From Bacteroidota bacterium (GTDB lineage Bacteria; Bacteroidota; Ignavibacteria; Ignavibacteriales; Melioribacteraceae), in assembly GCA_018818165.1 (NCBI GenBank), contig JAHISP010000026.1, forward strand, positions 54,427 to 118,426: a DNA stretch of 64,000 bases, in the 5' to 3' direction. Below the pieces are notes generated by a model, which did no database searches, was not told the DNA's origin, and was given only the letters and a program-made list of their open reading frames with translations. Position 1 is the stretch's first letter. Every line of letters begins with the position of its first letter. A program made the position numbers and the translations under genes. Positions 44,400 to 54,700 of the stretch are shown one piece after another.

Positions 44400-45620
44400 T
44401 TAAATTTTTATTGTTTTATAAGCATTGGCGCATGGATTACCTTTGTACAGTTTCCATGTTTGGTTTTGGAAATCGAATAGCGAGTGAGCTACAGTCAATC
44501 CACCATCTAAATGAACACAAACAGCATTCGGATATCCATCATGACTCGACATCCAACCCGTAATAAGATCTCCATCAACCTCGTTTGGTTTATTTTTATA
44601 GATATTAGATTTTGCAATCAAGGTATCTCGTCGAATTACACTGTTGTCATCTGTGGTCGAAAGACCTTCCATTGTGGGCAGCACAAAATGATTTGTATGC
44701 ACGTAGAAGTCGCTAACTTCGTATATCTCCGATTTCCCGGGCATAATTTCAGCAGATATTATTTTTTTCTCTTTAAATGAACCGATATTGATATGAGTGC
44801 TGTATGCGATATTCGAAAGCTGTACTTTAGATTTTGCATCTTCAAGACTGGTGGCGCTAAGCATATCTCGCAAAACAAAAACGAAAGGAATCCCGGGTGA
44901 ACTTGCCGGCAGATCAATTTGGTTGCCGCTGTATACAATTCCCGCATCATTCATTGCCGGAGGTATTCCCAAAATTCCACCGGGGTAATTAAGTGATAGA
45001 AATGTTGGTTTACCCGGTTGTGTCACTTTCACAACGTACATAAGATCTGCGTATGCGGTAAAAAAATCTTCATTATGCGCAAGGAATAGCTTTCCACCGC
45101 TGGAATACGAAACTGTTGAACACCCTTTGATTGAAGGCGAGTGTTTTTTTATCGGTTTCTCGCTTTGTATGAGTGCCATTATTTCTAGCATACACATATT
45201 TGTAAAAATAGTTTTTAACGGAATCCCGGTTGCATCTGCGGTACCCTTCATTTCCTCGAGATACTGTGGGAAACTGGTTTGTGCTGCGTTGTAAAAAGGA
45301 TCATAATAAATAGAAGGATCGCTATCGACAAAGCTAAGTAGAATTTCCAAAATGCTCATTCCATCAAAAGGACTTGAGGGATTATGAATTTTATTTGCCA
45401 TTTGGCGCTTGTATAATTCTTGAATTAACACTTTAAAATGTTCGCCGATTTTAAATCCAATATCGTAATTGGATGTTTCCGATACTTCAAAGTAAGGAAA
45501 CGGAGGCATTTCTGATTGTTCCACGGGTGCTACCGGATTGTCATCTTTAGAACATCCAAAAGGAAGGGATAAACCAAGAGTAATGACGGCGCTGTTAGCA
45601 AGAAATTTTTTTCTATTCAT
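44400..45620 (-). CDS. C45-family (acyltransferase-like) lipoprotein, copy 2
   Basis: The 406-residue paralogue of the 41408-42583 protein has a nearly identical signal and tether (LSLPFGCSKDDNPVAPVEQ, Cys23). The self-cleavage site is KGCSTVSYSSGGKLFLAHNEDF with predicted nucleophile Cys167, followed by PGGILGIPPAMNDAGIV and SSHDGYPNAVCVH. Similarity is strong over the whole length, and the DNA of the signal/tether region is also nearly the same, so this is a duplication with the S41 gene between the copies. Small differences around the active site may reflect different acyl-amide substrates. Confidence 0.85.
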   Translation of the reverse strand: MNRKKFLANSAVITLGLSLPFGCSKDDNPVAPVEQSEMPPFPYFEVSETSNYDIGFKIGEHFKVLIQELYKRQMANKIHNPSSPFDGMSILEILLSFVDSDPSIYYDPFYNAAQTSFPQYLEEMKGTADATGIPLKTIFTNMCMLEIMALIQSEKPIKKHSPSIKGCSTVSYSSGGKLFLAHNEDFFTAYADLMYVVKVTQPGKPTFLSLNYPGGILGIPPAMNDAGIVYSGNQIDLPASSPGIPFVFVLRDMLSATSLEDAKSKVQLSNIAYSTHINIGSFKEKKIISAEIMPGKSEIYEVSDFYVHTNHFVLPTMEGLSTTDDNSVIRRDTLIAKSNIYKNKPNEVDGDLITGWMSSHDGYPNAVCVHLDGGLTVAHSLFDFQNQTWKLYKGNPCANAYKTIKI

Positions 45621-45681
45621 AATTTTGACCTTTTGTATTTGATAAAATTTTATTTATATAACATATTTTTGGGGTTAATAT

Positions 45682-46023
45682 TCAAGCAACGGCAATTAAT
45701 ACCGTTGTTCGAGCAAATATTTTAGTATTACTTCCAACTCCAAAATGGTTTTCTGCGGACATAGGTTCGTAGTTTTCAATATTGCTTACGCCATGCGCAA
45801 AAGTCCAATTTTCCCCATCGTCTGTAAATACGCCGATAATTGTTTCGGGAATAGAACCGTTCACCATAACATTGTCTAATTCAATCTCCATTTTAGGTAC
45901 TCTTGCGTCAGTCAGAACTTTTTCTTTTTCAACAGGGTGGCTTATATAGTCTGAGCAACCTAAAATTGTTACAAATATGATGAGTGTAAAAAAAGCTTTA
46001 AGATTTTGCATTTTGCGTTCCAC
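45682..46023 (-). pseudogene. Truncated serine hydrolase (class C beta-lactamase-like) N-terminal fragment
   Basis: The 113-residue frame has a lipoprotein signal (LIIFVTILGCSDY) and then the start of a beta-lactamase/D,D-peptidase domain: WTFAHGVSNIENYEP, then HFGVGSNTKIFARTTVLIA with the SxxK active-site motif SNTK. It stops a few residues later (AVA, TGA). The usual 250-300 further residues, including the YxN and KTG/HxG motifs, are absent in this and the following DNA. It is therefore a remnant, probably cut when the downstream C45/S41 block arrived or rearranged. A full serine hydrolase gene lies 17 bases upstream. Confidence 0.75.
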
Positions 46024-46040
46024 TTTTAAAAACTTTTAGA

Positions 46041-47276
46041 TTAATAGAAAATTTCTTGTTTCACTTTGTAGAGCAATTGGTAAAACCAGTCAGTTTGCTC
46101 AGCATAATAGGTCCCATTTTCTTGCCCGTCTTTATAGTTATAGCAATTTGTATATGCAATAATTTGAAAATCATTTTGTGGATCATAAAAAGCTCTAACC
46201 GACATACCTGCTCCGTCCCCGCCGTGACCGTATCCCAAATTATTCAAGTACATTAGTCCGCCGCCAAACGCCATCAAACCAACGTCGGAGACATTTTTAC
46301 AATCCATCATATAATTGCTTACATTTTTTAGGTTAACACCGGCACTACCAGTTAAAAGATTTTTAAAAAAGGTACCTAAATCCTTCACCGAACTAATCAT
46401 ATTACCTTCCCCGATATCATAAGTCATATTTTGTTCAGTTAAATTGATAGTTAGAGCTGTACTCCATGCCCATGAATCTATATACGGAGAGGGTAAGGTA
46501 GTTTCTGTTCCGGAATCCGGGAAATTAGTATCCGTTAATCCTAGCGGAAGTACGAATTCATCGTTTATAAACTGCTTGTATGATTTACCAGAAACTCTTT
46601 CGATAACTTTTACCAGCATAACATATCCTGCATTTGAATAATGCCAACCCCCATTTGGAGGGAAATATGATATCTGATAACTTGTGGCGCACCCGACTAT
46701 TTCATCCAAAGTGAACGAATGATTAGGATCAACATTTAGTAACGAATCTACATAAGTTCTATCATCATTTATCGGATCAAAAACACCTGCCCGGTGAGTT
46801 AACAAATCCCAGATTCTTATCTGATTTTTATAAGGGACATTATAATTAGAATTATTGGGTAAATACGGTTCCGTTGAATTTGGGATGTTATCCGTGATAT
46901 AATCATGTATATCCAATTGTCCCCTTTGATAAAGAAGCATTATTCCGGCTGCTGTAAAAGACTTTGTAATACTCTGAGCTCTTAAATGATAACGGTTTGT
47001 TATCTCAGCACTGAATCCTTTATAAGCAAACGCGGTTTCATTTTTATATAATACTTGAACCGCCACTCCACCGGGAAAACCCGGATATTTAGCAATATAA
47101 GCATCATACTCTCGAGCGAGTAATGTCTGTAACTTCTCGCCAATATTTGAACTAACCGGCGCAACCGGCGTTTCATCTTTCGTGCATCCCTCGAGTAAAA
47201 AAAGCAAAGAAAGAAAACTTATGAACACAGCGATGGATGTTTTTGTTTTGCACCATTTTTTTTCAAACGATTTCAT
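46041..47276 (-). CDS. Serine hydrolase lipoprotein (class C beta-lactamase-related)
   Basis: The 411-residue exported protein has a lipoprotein signal (SLLFLLEGCTKDETPVAPV, Cys31). The beta-lactamase/D,D-peptidase fold shows SxxK as Ser102-Ile-Thr-Lys105 (QSITKSFTAAG), then LLTHRAGVFDPI, YSNAGYVMLVKVIERVSGK (YxN), and GHGGDGAG, which occupies the KTG-box position. These serine hydrolases act on D-Ala peptides, esters or amides, and true beta-lactamase activity is uncommon. The SKDD/TKDE-type tether resembles those of the nearby lipoproteins. Confidence 0.87.
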   Translation of the reverse strand: MKSFEKKWCKTKTSIAVFISFLSLLFLLEGCTKDETPVAPVSSNIGEKLQTLLAREYDAYIAKYPGFPGGVAVQVLYKNETAFAYKGFSAEITNRYHLRAQSITKSFTAAGIMLLYQRGQLDIHDYITDNIPNSTEPYLPNNSNYNVPYKNQIRIWDLLTHRAGVFDPINDDRTYVDSLLNVDPNHSFTLDEIVGCATSYQISYFPPNGGWHYSNAGYVMLVKVIERVSGKSYKQFINDEFVLPLGLTDTNFPDSGTETTLPSPYIDSWAWSTALTINLTEQNMTYDIGEGNMISSVKDLGTFFKNLLTGSAGVNLKNVSNYMMDCKNVSDVGLMAFGGGLMYLNNLGYGHGGDGAGMSVRAFYDPQNDFQIIAYTNCYNYKDGQENGTYYAEQTDWFYQLLYKVKQEIFY

Positions 47277-47350
47277 ATTAACCTTTTCTTTTATGTTGAA
47301 ATAAATAATTTCGATTAAAATTTATTCTTCAATCTTGGGATGTATTAATT

Positions 47351-47857
47351 TCACTCAAGATAAACTCCCGAACCAATAAAATAATTTGTATTAGTTATTG
47401 GCTCAACGTATCCCAACTTTTTCTTTTCGCCTGTTTCACCAGGTTTTATCCAGTAAAACTCAACATAACCGCCGCCGCTTTGCGCCATTGCGGCAAGTTC
47501 TCTAATTACATATTTGCCTTTTGTATCTGTGTAGTTATAAAGATTTTGTCCCTGCAAATCTTTCTGCCTGGCATGCGCAATATTTATACAGTTGTAATCG
47601 TATACGTAAAAGTAACCGGAGCTATCTGGATAAAAATTTATAGACTTAATAGCATTTTGGATATAGGTTATTTTTGTTGAATCATTACACATAAAAGGAA
47701 TTGCTTCCTCAATTGCCGTTGCATAGGAATGAACGTAGGCTAGTGCAATTTTTTTGTTCCATTCTAAATCACTTTGTTTTGCATTGGTTAAATCTTCTTT
47801 TTCACAACTGACGATTACCACAAAAAGGAGAAAACTGTACATCCAATATTTGTTCAT
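47351..47857 (-). CDS. Single-cache-domain lipoprotein
   Basis: The 168-residue protein has a lipoprotein signal (SFLLFVVIVSCEKED, Cys18) followed by one cache domain: a long helix (WNKKIALAYVHSYATAIEEAI), then GYFYVYDYNCINIAHAR, LQGQNLYNYTDTKGKYVIREL, GGGYVEFYWIKPG and a terminal IGSGVYLE. Cache domains bind small ligands outside the cytoplasm. Free-standing lipid-anchored versions can act as binding partners for sensors. The start overlaps the stop of the HTH gene as ATGA, so the two are translationally coupled, perhaps as a separate sensor and regulator. Confidence 0.83.
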   Translation of the reverse strand: MNKYWMYSFLLFVVIVSCEKEDLTNAKQSDLEWNKKIALAYVHSYATAIEEAIPFMCNDSTKITYIQNAIKSINFYPDSSGYFYVYDYNCINIAHARQKDLQGQNLYNYTDTKGKYVIRELAAMAQSGGGYVEFYWIKPGETGEKKKLGYVEPITNTNYFIGSGVYLE

Positions 47858-48156
47858 AATTTGGTTCTCCTTTTAAATTTATTTTCTATTTTATAGTTGT
47901 TACTAACGTCATTGATAATTAAATCTAAATTTAGTTCTGTAGATGTTTTTAATTTGAGTAGATACTTTCTATTTTTAATTGAAAATTGTATAAGTGAGTT
48001 GTTGCCTGTTATTCCAAGTTTTTTGCAAATATTGTAACGGTGTCTGTCAACAGTACGCTTACTTATTTCTAACACAAGAGCAATTTGTTTCGAACTATTT
48101 TCATCAGCAACTAACTGTATAACTTGTAATTCACGATTTGAAAGATCTAAATTCAT
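47854..48156 (-). CDS. Orphan LuxR/NarL-type HTH protein
   Basis: From the ATG at 48156 the protein has 100 residues and consists of a LuxR-type DNA-binding domain (LSNRELQVIQLVADENSSKQIA, SKRTVDRHRYNICKKLGI) plus a basic tail. The frame is open up to an ATG at 48234, but that start would sit just six bases from a 16-bp palindrome that looks like an operator. No receiver domain is present. The HTH is closely related to that of the response regulator at 51053-51709 (shared SKRTVDRHR and GNN motifs). It probably regulates the TonB receptor and/or its own operon. Confidence 0.8.
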   Translation of the reverse strand: MNLDLSNRELQVIQLVADENSSKQIALVLEISKRTVDRHRYNICKKLGITGNNSLIQFSIKNRKYLLKLKTSTELNLDLIINDVSNNYKIENKFKRRTKL

Positions 48157-48239
48157 TTTGTTATCTATGTAAATTATTTTCTTATAGTAAATTGAGAAAT
48201 TAAACGTGTGAGCACAATACGCACAAGTACTCATTTTTG

Positions 48240-48255
48240 TGGGTACTAGTACCCA
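48240..48255. promoter_or_regulatory. 16-bp perfect palindrome between HTH gene and TonB receptor
   Basis: TGGGTACTAGTACCCA is a perfect palindrome in the divergent promoter region of the orphan HTH gene and the TonB-dependent receptor. It is a likely dimer operator, with the NarL-type HTH proteins nearby as candidate binders. Confidence 0.55.
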
Positions 48256-48347
48256 TTTGTTTAAAATATGTGTATGTTTGCTCGTTAATAAAAATGTTGA
48301 AATTTAAATATTTGGAGTGAGTATTAAGTATTATTAGAGGTTTAATC

Positions 48348-51056
48348 TTGAACACAATTCAAAATTATAATTCGGCTACCCAATATCACAAAAAACTCCT
48401 TTTTGTTTTATGTATTGTTTTTTTTACTTTATTTAATCATTCACTTTTAGCACAAAGTGTAACAGGTTCTTTGGAAGGACGGATAATTAATGAGAATGGT
48501 TTAGCAATTGAGAGTGCGGAATTATTTTTACTAAATAAAAACAATTCCAATGTTAGAATTTCTACAAGTGATGACAATGGTAATTTTAATTTCTTGCTAT
48601 TACCACCAGGTAAATATAATCTAAAAGTAACAAAACCATTTTTCCAAACATTAGTAATTGAAAATATTACAACCATTTTGGGGAAAACAGTATCTGAACC
48701 AGAAATTATTCTCCATCCAAATACTTACAAGCTAGACGAAATATTTATTACTGCTAGTAAAACTTCAATTGATCAAACCTCAACTACTTCAGGAAATTCT
48801 TTGTCAAATAATTTATTTGAATTGCTTCCCATTGAACGGAATTACAAATCAATTTCCACCATTATTCCACAGGCTAATCTAAGCTATTTAGGGGATGAGA
48901 TAAACATATCTGGAAGCACTGGTTTGGAAAATGTATTCTATATTGATGGAGCCAATGTTACAGATCCAGCAGATGCTGCCTCGAGTATGCAACTTCCATA
49001 TAATTTTATTGAAGCAATAGAAATTAAAACGGGTGGCTACGAAGCAGAATACGGACGTTCTCTTGGTGGAATGATAAATGTAATTACTCCTTCTGGCAAG
49101 AATGAAATGGAAGGTAAAGCATTTGGGTTTTTTACAAACAGCAATTTAGGTGGAGAAGCCAAAGCTGGCCTATCTTCTGCAAAGATTTCCAATTTCGCGG
49201 AATATGATTTTGGTGCGTCAATAAGTGGATCAATTATAAAAGATAGACTTTTTTTCTTTACTGCATACAATCCAAATTTTGATCATTCCGATATTGAACT
49301 TTCAACTTTTGGTACTTTCGAAAATAAATCTTCAGCTCACTTATTTGCAGGAAAATTAACGTGGCAACCTACTTCAAATTCTAATTTAATGATAAGTATT
49401 ATTGGAAATCCACGAACTAGAAATCAAGTTTTGGTTGATGATGTTGGAGAATTTAATTTGCTCAATCCAGATGTTATACTTCAAAAACGTGATGATGGAG
49501 GTGTAAATATCTCAATAAATGGTAGTCACGTTTACAATAAGTATTTGCTATTGGAAGGCACAGTATCAAGTCTTTCACAAATTGAGACAATGGAGCCTGA
49601 AACTGAGAAAGGATGGAATGATGGACTTTATATCGACTATATAAAGGGAACTGTTTCAGGTGGAAGACAAGTTGTTCAGGACGATAAATATGGTAGGATA
49701 TCAGCCCGAATTAGTACCTCATTATTTTTACCAAATCATCAAATTAAATTTGGGATTGAATATGAAGATAACTACTACAATTTAAATTTGAAAAATATTT
49801 CTGACTTAAGCTGGGTTGTAAGAACAGACATTTCCACGTGGTATGCACAATATATAAATTACACTGGTAAAGCTAGAAATAGAATTCTAACAGGGTATCT
49901 CCAAGATTCGTGGAAGATTGGAAATAATTTCAGAATAAATGGAGGTGTTAGATTTGATAATCAATATTTTATTGGATCAAGTGGTGAAGTCGTTCAAAAA
50001 ATATCAGACCAATTTCAGCCACGTTTGGGAATAGTATTTAACCATGGGGATATTTTTAGAACGAAATATTTTGCATCCTTTGGCAGATTTTATGAGCAAA
50101 TTCCAACAAGATTCGTTGCACTAAATTACACGGATTCAAAGCAATACTTAACAGTATTTGATCATAATCCATTAGAAGATGAATCAGGTGGAATGAAAAT
50201 GGACTTATCATCTCCAGGACAAATGGAAATAAATAATCTTGAAGGTCAATATTTTGATGAATATGTTGTTGGAATTGTACAGGTTCTACCCAATAATTTT
50301 AAGATTGGAATTAGTGGCACATACAGAAATATTGGTCAGATTATTGATGATTTTATAAATCTAGAAACTGGTGAAAAAATGATAGGTAATCCTGGAAGTG
50401 AAAGAATTTATTTTATTCCAGAATTGTCAAGAATATATCAATCAATTGAAGTTTTTGCAAATAAAATTGTTGGTGATAATTATCATATTTTAGCTTCTTA
50501 TGTTTTTTCTAAAAACTCTGGAAACTATACTGGGCTTTACAATCAGGATGGGGGTGATTTTTTACCAAATATGAATCCGATGCCAGATTATGACTTTCAA
50601 TTAGATAACAGTTCCGGACTTCTCCCGAATAATATAACACACATGTTAAAAATATCTGGTTCGTATAAATTTAATTTTGGGCTTTTGATGGGGTTTAATT
50701 TTTTGTGGCAAAGTGGAAGTCCCCTTTCGGAATATGGGGTAGATAAATACGGATTACAAGTACCCGTTTTTATAAGCAAACGTGGATCTTATGGTAATGC
50801 ACCCGATTTAACAAACTTAGATATTCGTTTCAAATATGATTTAGCTTCAATATTTTCGCAACACAAAAACATTAATATAATTGTTGATATTTTTAATGTT
50901 TTTGATCAAAAAAATGGTGTGCGATTTGACCAACAGCATTATTACAGTACAGACGAAAACGGAAATCCATCAGTGGAAAATCCCAATTTTCTAAATGCAA
51001 TAAAATATGCTCCTCCAAGAACTATACGAATAGGAATTGAAGCAGAAATATTTTAG
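48348..51056 (+). CDS. TonB-dependent outer-membrane receptor with carboxypeptidase-regulatory-like domain
   Basis: The 902-residue protein has a signal peptide (FVLCIVFFTLFNHSLLAQ) and a CarboxypepD_reg-like beta domain (about 38-125: GSLEGRIINENGLAIESAELFL...PPGKYNLKV). A plug domain (about 135-245) contains NVFYIDGANVTDPADAAS and GYEAEYGRSLGGMINVITPSG. The long barrel ends IRIGIEAEIF. This is the Oar/SusC-related form common in the phylum. The start is a TTG at 48348; no ATG lies between it and the signal peptide. The substrate is unknown, and no SusD-like partner is encoded. It is flanked by two related HTH regulators. Its stop overlaps the response regulator stop on the other strand. Confidence 0.9.
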   Translation: MNTIQNYNSATQYHKKLLFVLCIVFFTLFNHSLLAQSVTGSLEGRIINENGLAIESAELFLLNKNNSNVRISTSDDNGNFNFLLLPPGKYNLKVTKPFFQTLVIENITTILGKTVSEPEIILHPNTYKLDEIFITASKTSIDQTSTTSGNSLSNNLFELLPIERNYKSISTIIPQANLSYLGDEINISGSTGLENVFYIDGANVTDPADAASSMQLPYNFIEAIEIKTGGYEAEYGRSLGGMINVITPSGKNEMEGKAFGFFTNSNLGGEAKAGLSSAKISNFAEYDFGASISGSIIKDRLFFFTAYNPNFDHSDIELSTFGTFENKSSAHLFAGKLTWQPTSNSNLMISIIGNPRTRNQVLVDDVGEFNLLNPDVILQKRDDGGVNISINGSHVYNKYLLLEGTVSSLSQIETMEPETEKGWNDGLYIDYIKGTVSGGRQVVQDDKYGRISARISTSLFLPNHQIKFGIEYEDNYYNLNLKNISDLSWVVRTDISTWYAQYINYTGKARNRILTGYLQDSWKIGNNFRINGGVRFDNQYFIGSSGEVVQKISDQFQPRLGIVFNHGDIFRTKYFASFGRFYEQIPTRFVALNYTDSKQYLTVFDHNPLEDESGGMKMDLSSPGQMEINNLEGQYFDEYVVGIVQVLPNNFKIGISGTYRNIGQIIDDFINLETGEKMIGNPGSERIYFIPELSRIYQSIEVFANKIVGDNYHILASYVFSKNSGNYTGLYNQDGGDFLPNMNPMPDYDFQLDNSSGLLPNNITHMLKISGSYKFNFGLLMGFNFLWQSGSPLSEYGVDKYGLQVPVFISKRGSYGNAPDLTNLDIRFKYDLASIFSQHKNINIIVDIFNVFDQKNGVRFDQQHYYSTDENGNPSVENPNFLNAIKYAPPRTIRIGIEAEIF

Positions 51057-51709
51057 ATGTGAGATAAAATGTTTTCTCTATTTTCAATAATATATTTTAT
51101 CAATGCGTTATTTCCATGAATGTTAAGTTTCTCGCAAATGTTTGACCGGTGGCGATCAACTGTTCTTTTGCTAATAAAAAGCTCATTAGCTATCTCTTTT
51201 GTGGTTTTATTCTTAGCCACCATTTTTAAAATTTTTATTTCAGTATTTGTGAGATATTTCCAATGATTTATTTCATTATTATTTAAAAGATGACCAGCCA
51301 TAATAGGACTAATAAAAGTTCCACCATTGTTAATTTCACTTATTGCTTTTAAAATATCATCGTCAACAGTATCCTTTAAAATATAACCTTTTGCACCAGC
51401 TAATATTGCATTGTGGAATGTTTCTGCATCGTTGTGCATAGTAAAAATAATAGGTTTTACAGGAAAATCATTTTCACTAATTGTTTTTAAAATTTCAACA
51501 CCAGATAATTGGGGCATATCATAATCTAAAATTGCAATATCAGGTAGCAACTCCTCAATTAATTTTAAAGCGGTTTTCCCCTCAATAGCTTCACCAACCA
51601 CCTCAATACTCTCATCCATTCTTAGAGTAAATTTTAGTCCTTTTAAAAGCAGTGGGTGATCATCTGCAATTACAATTCTTGTTTTTTTATTTGTTTCCAT
51701 TATTTCCAA
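51053..51709 (-). CDS. NarL/FixJ-type response regulator
   Basis: The 218-residue protein has a receiver domain (about 9-125) with the acidic pair in IADDHP, phospho-acceptor Asp62 in AILDYDMP, the switch Thr in IIFTMH and Lys in GYILKDT. A LuxR-type HTH (about 150-215) contains LTNTEIKILKMVAKNKTTKEIA and SKRTVDRHRSNICEKL. It overlaps the 3' end of the upstream histidine kinase gene by 23 bases, so the two form a coupled two-component pair. A start at an internal ATG (51700) is also possible. Confidence 0.93.
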   Translation of the reverse strand: MEIMETNKKTRIVIADDHPLLLKGLKFTLRMDESIEVVGEAIEGKTALKLIEELLPDIAILDYDMPQLSGVEILKTISENDFPVKPIIFTMHNDAETFHNAILAGAKGYILKDTVDDDILKAISEINNGGTFISPIMAGHLLNNNEINHWKYLTNTEIKILKMVAKNKTTKEIANELFISKRTVDRHRSNICEKLNIHGNNALIKYIIENRENILSHI

Positions 51710-54700
51710 TTGGTAAGCTGAAAATTATTGTAGTTCCTTCATTCAAAATACTCTCGGCCTTTATTTCACCATGGTTTTTCAATATTAATTCTTTACATAA
51801 AATTAATCCTAAACCTGTTCCTTCTTCATTTTCGGTTCCTTTTTGCTTAATTTTTCTACTTAGATCAAACAATTTATTTATATCCTCTGCTTTAATACCA
51901 ATGCCATTATCTTTCACAGAAATAATTATTTTGTTTGATATTGATTCCGCACTTATCAGAACTTTACCGAAACGGTTAGTGAATTTAATTGCATTTGATA
52001 ATAAATTAGTTAAAACAATCGAAATCATTTCATAGTCAGCAAATACTTCAATATTTTCTGCAATTTCTGAAAACAGTGAAATTTCTTTAACTTCTGCTGG
52101 TGATTTGAGAACTGATATTGAATCTTCAACAACTGTTTTCAGAATTACATTTTGTGGTTTATAAGTAAATTTTCCCATTTGAAGTCGAGACCAATCTAAT
52201 AAATTGGATAAATAACGAGAACTTATAGAGAGCCAATCATGGATATCGGAAATAGAATCGTACTTCTCTTTTTCGGTAAGGATATAAAATTGATCTTTCA
52301 ATATTTTAGAAAATTTTAATACTGCAATTATTGGAGTTTTTATATCATGCGCAACTATCGAGAAAAATCTATCTTTATTTTCGTTTAATGTATTTAGTTC
52401 TTTTGTTCTTTCAGCTACAATTACTTCAAGTCTTTTTTGTTCTCTTGTTGCGTTATATATTCGCCAGCGGATATATAAAGTAATAGTCAAAATAAACGAG
52501 ATTATATAGATTGAATATGCCCACCATGTTTTCCAAAGGGGAGGAGTAATAACAATTTTTAAGGATGTATAATCGTCATTCCATATTCCAGCTGAATTAG
52601 CTGCCTTGACCTGAAAAATATATTCACCTGGAGGAATATTAGTAAATGTTGCCATTCGGTCCAATGCCGATGTATAAATCCAGTCTTCGTTAAACCCTTT
52701 AAGTTTATAAGCAAATTTAAACATTAAAGGTTTTTTGAAATTTGGATATGTAAATTTAATACTGAAAACATAATCGGAATAACTTAGTATAAGTTCATCC
52801 AAATAATTAATTGATTTTTGAAGAAGGGTGGAATCTGAAACTTCAACCTTTTTATTGAATAGGAGCAAATCAGTGAGAATTACAATTGGCTTACTCGTAT
52901 CTGAAATCATATTACGATGGTTAAAATAGCTAACTCCTCCTGCACCGCCGAAGCACATTATAGTATCACCTATAGAACAAGCTGAAGATATATTAAACTC
53001 ATTTGAGACTAATCCATCATTTATGCTGTAATTTACAAAAGTTTTTTTGTTTGGATTAAACTTTGATATTCCCTTATTTGTACTCAACCATAAAATACCG
53101 TTTACATCTTCCAGAGTTCCCATAATCATATTATTTGATAGACCATCGCTAACTGTAAACTGCTCCACCTTTTCATTCTGTTTATCAAACTTTAATAAGC
53201 CACTTCCTGCAGTCCCAACCCACAATATATTTGGTTCAAATTTGGAAATTAGAAGAGATACAATTATTTCACTCTTTGTATTTTTGCCTTTTAGTAATTC
53301 CTTTCTGCTGAATTTTAAGTCATTTATTGATATTTTAGTCAATCCTTTTATAGTTCCAACCCAAAGAACTGAATCACCATCTAAAACAATTGGTTGTATA
53401 ATATCTGATGAGAGAGAATTTATATTATTTGGATCATGTAAATAATCTGTAAAAATCTCAGTGTTTGTATCAAAATATTTCATTCCCCATGCAGCTGTCC
53501 CAATCCAAAGATTTCCATGTTTATCCTCCAAAAGTGAGCTTATAGTTGATCCGTTCAGCCCGTCAGTTTCATTATATCTTTTTAATAGCTTTGTTTTTTT
53601 GTTAAATTTAATTAGTCCTTCTCTAAAAGTACCAATCCATAAAATATCTTTGTCTATTTTAGATTGAAGAAGTGTGTTATAAGTTAATTCTCTTAAATCC
53701 AGTTCTCTTGAAATTCCTTCAATAATTTCATTTGTTTTTGTTTTAATATTATATTTGTTCAACCCTTTAGAAGTAGCAAGCCATAAGTTTCCGCTTTCAT
53801 CTGTTGTTATACAATTTACTACATCATTTGAAAGTTCAACTTCACTTACCTGATCGTGAATAATTGAATTAATGTTTTTTGTTTCAGGGTTGTAAATATT
53901 TATTCCATTACCATTTGAGGAAATAAACACAACCCCAGAATTAGTTTGAAAAATATCGGTAATAAAATTATCAGAAATTGAAAATTTATTCCCTTTCTCA
54001 ATCATATAACTTTGAAATTTTTTGGTTTTTGTGTTGAAAATATTTAAGCCTCCACCAGCTGTTCCAATCCAAATTTCATTGTCTATTTTTTTTATTGTGA
54101 GAACACGATTGTGCGAAATTGAATTTTTAATTGGCGAACTTTTATTCAAATACTCAACAGTTCCATTTTCTTCATCTAAAATATTAAGCCCTGTATTACC
54201 TGTACCAATAAATAATTTATCTAATTCTTTTGAATAATAAATTGAAATAATGTGATTTTCACTTAATTTATAACTTTTATTAGAATTTGAAAATTGTGTG
54301 AATGTTTTTTCCCTTTTATTGTAATTAATTAAACCATTTTTGTGAGTTGAAATCCATATTTCATTTTCGCTACCATTTTTGATTGAGAAAATAGAGCTTA
54401 ATTCGAGGATTTTATTGGAATCTATTTTTACATCTACTTTTTCAAATAGTTTTCTATCAGGGTAGAATTTTAATAGCCCAGACATGTATGTTCCAATCCA
54501 TAAGTATTTTTCTTTGCTATTAGAAAATTCATAAATTGCAGAAATTATTTCACTTCCTGAGTTGCCCAAATTGTTTTTATAATTGGAAAATTTTTCAGTT
54601 TTTGGATTATAAGAGTTTAAACCCTTAACCGTTCCAACCCAAATAATTCCAGACGAATCTTCATATAATGAAAATATAATATTATTGCTAATACTTGTTG

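Noticed and set aside
53047..53445. 132-codon plus-strand frame inside the histidine kinase gene
   Set aside because: Antisense shadow of the propeller repeats, low-complexity product, no ribosome binding site.
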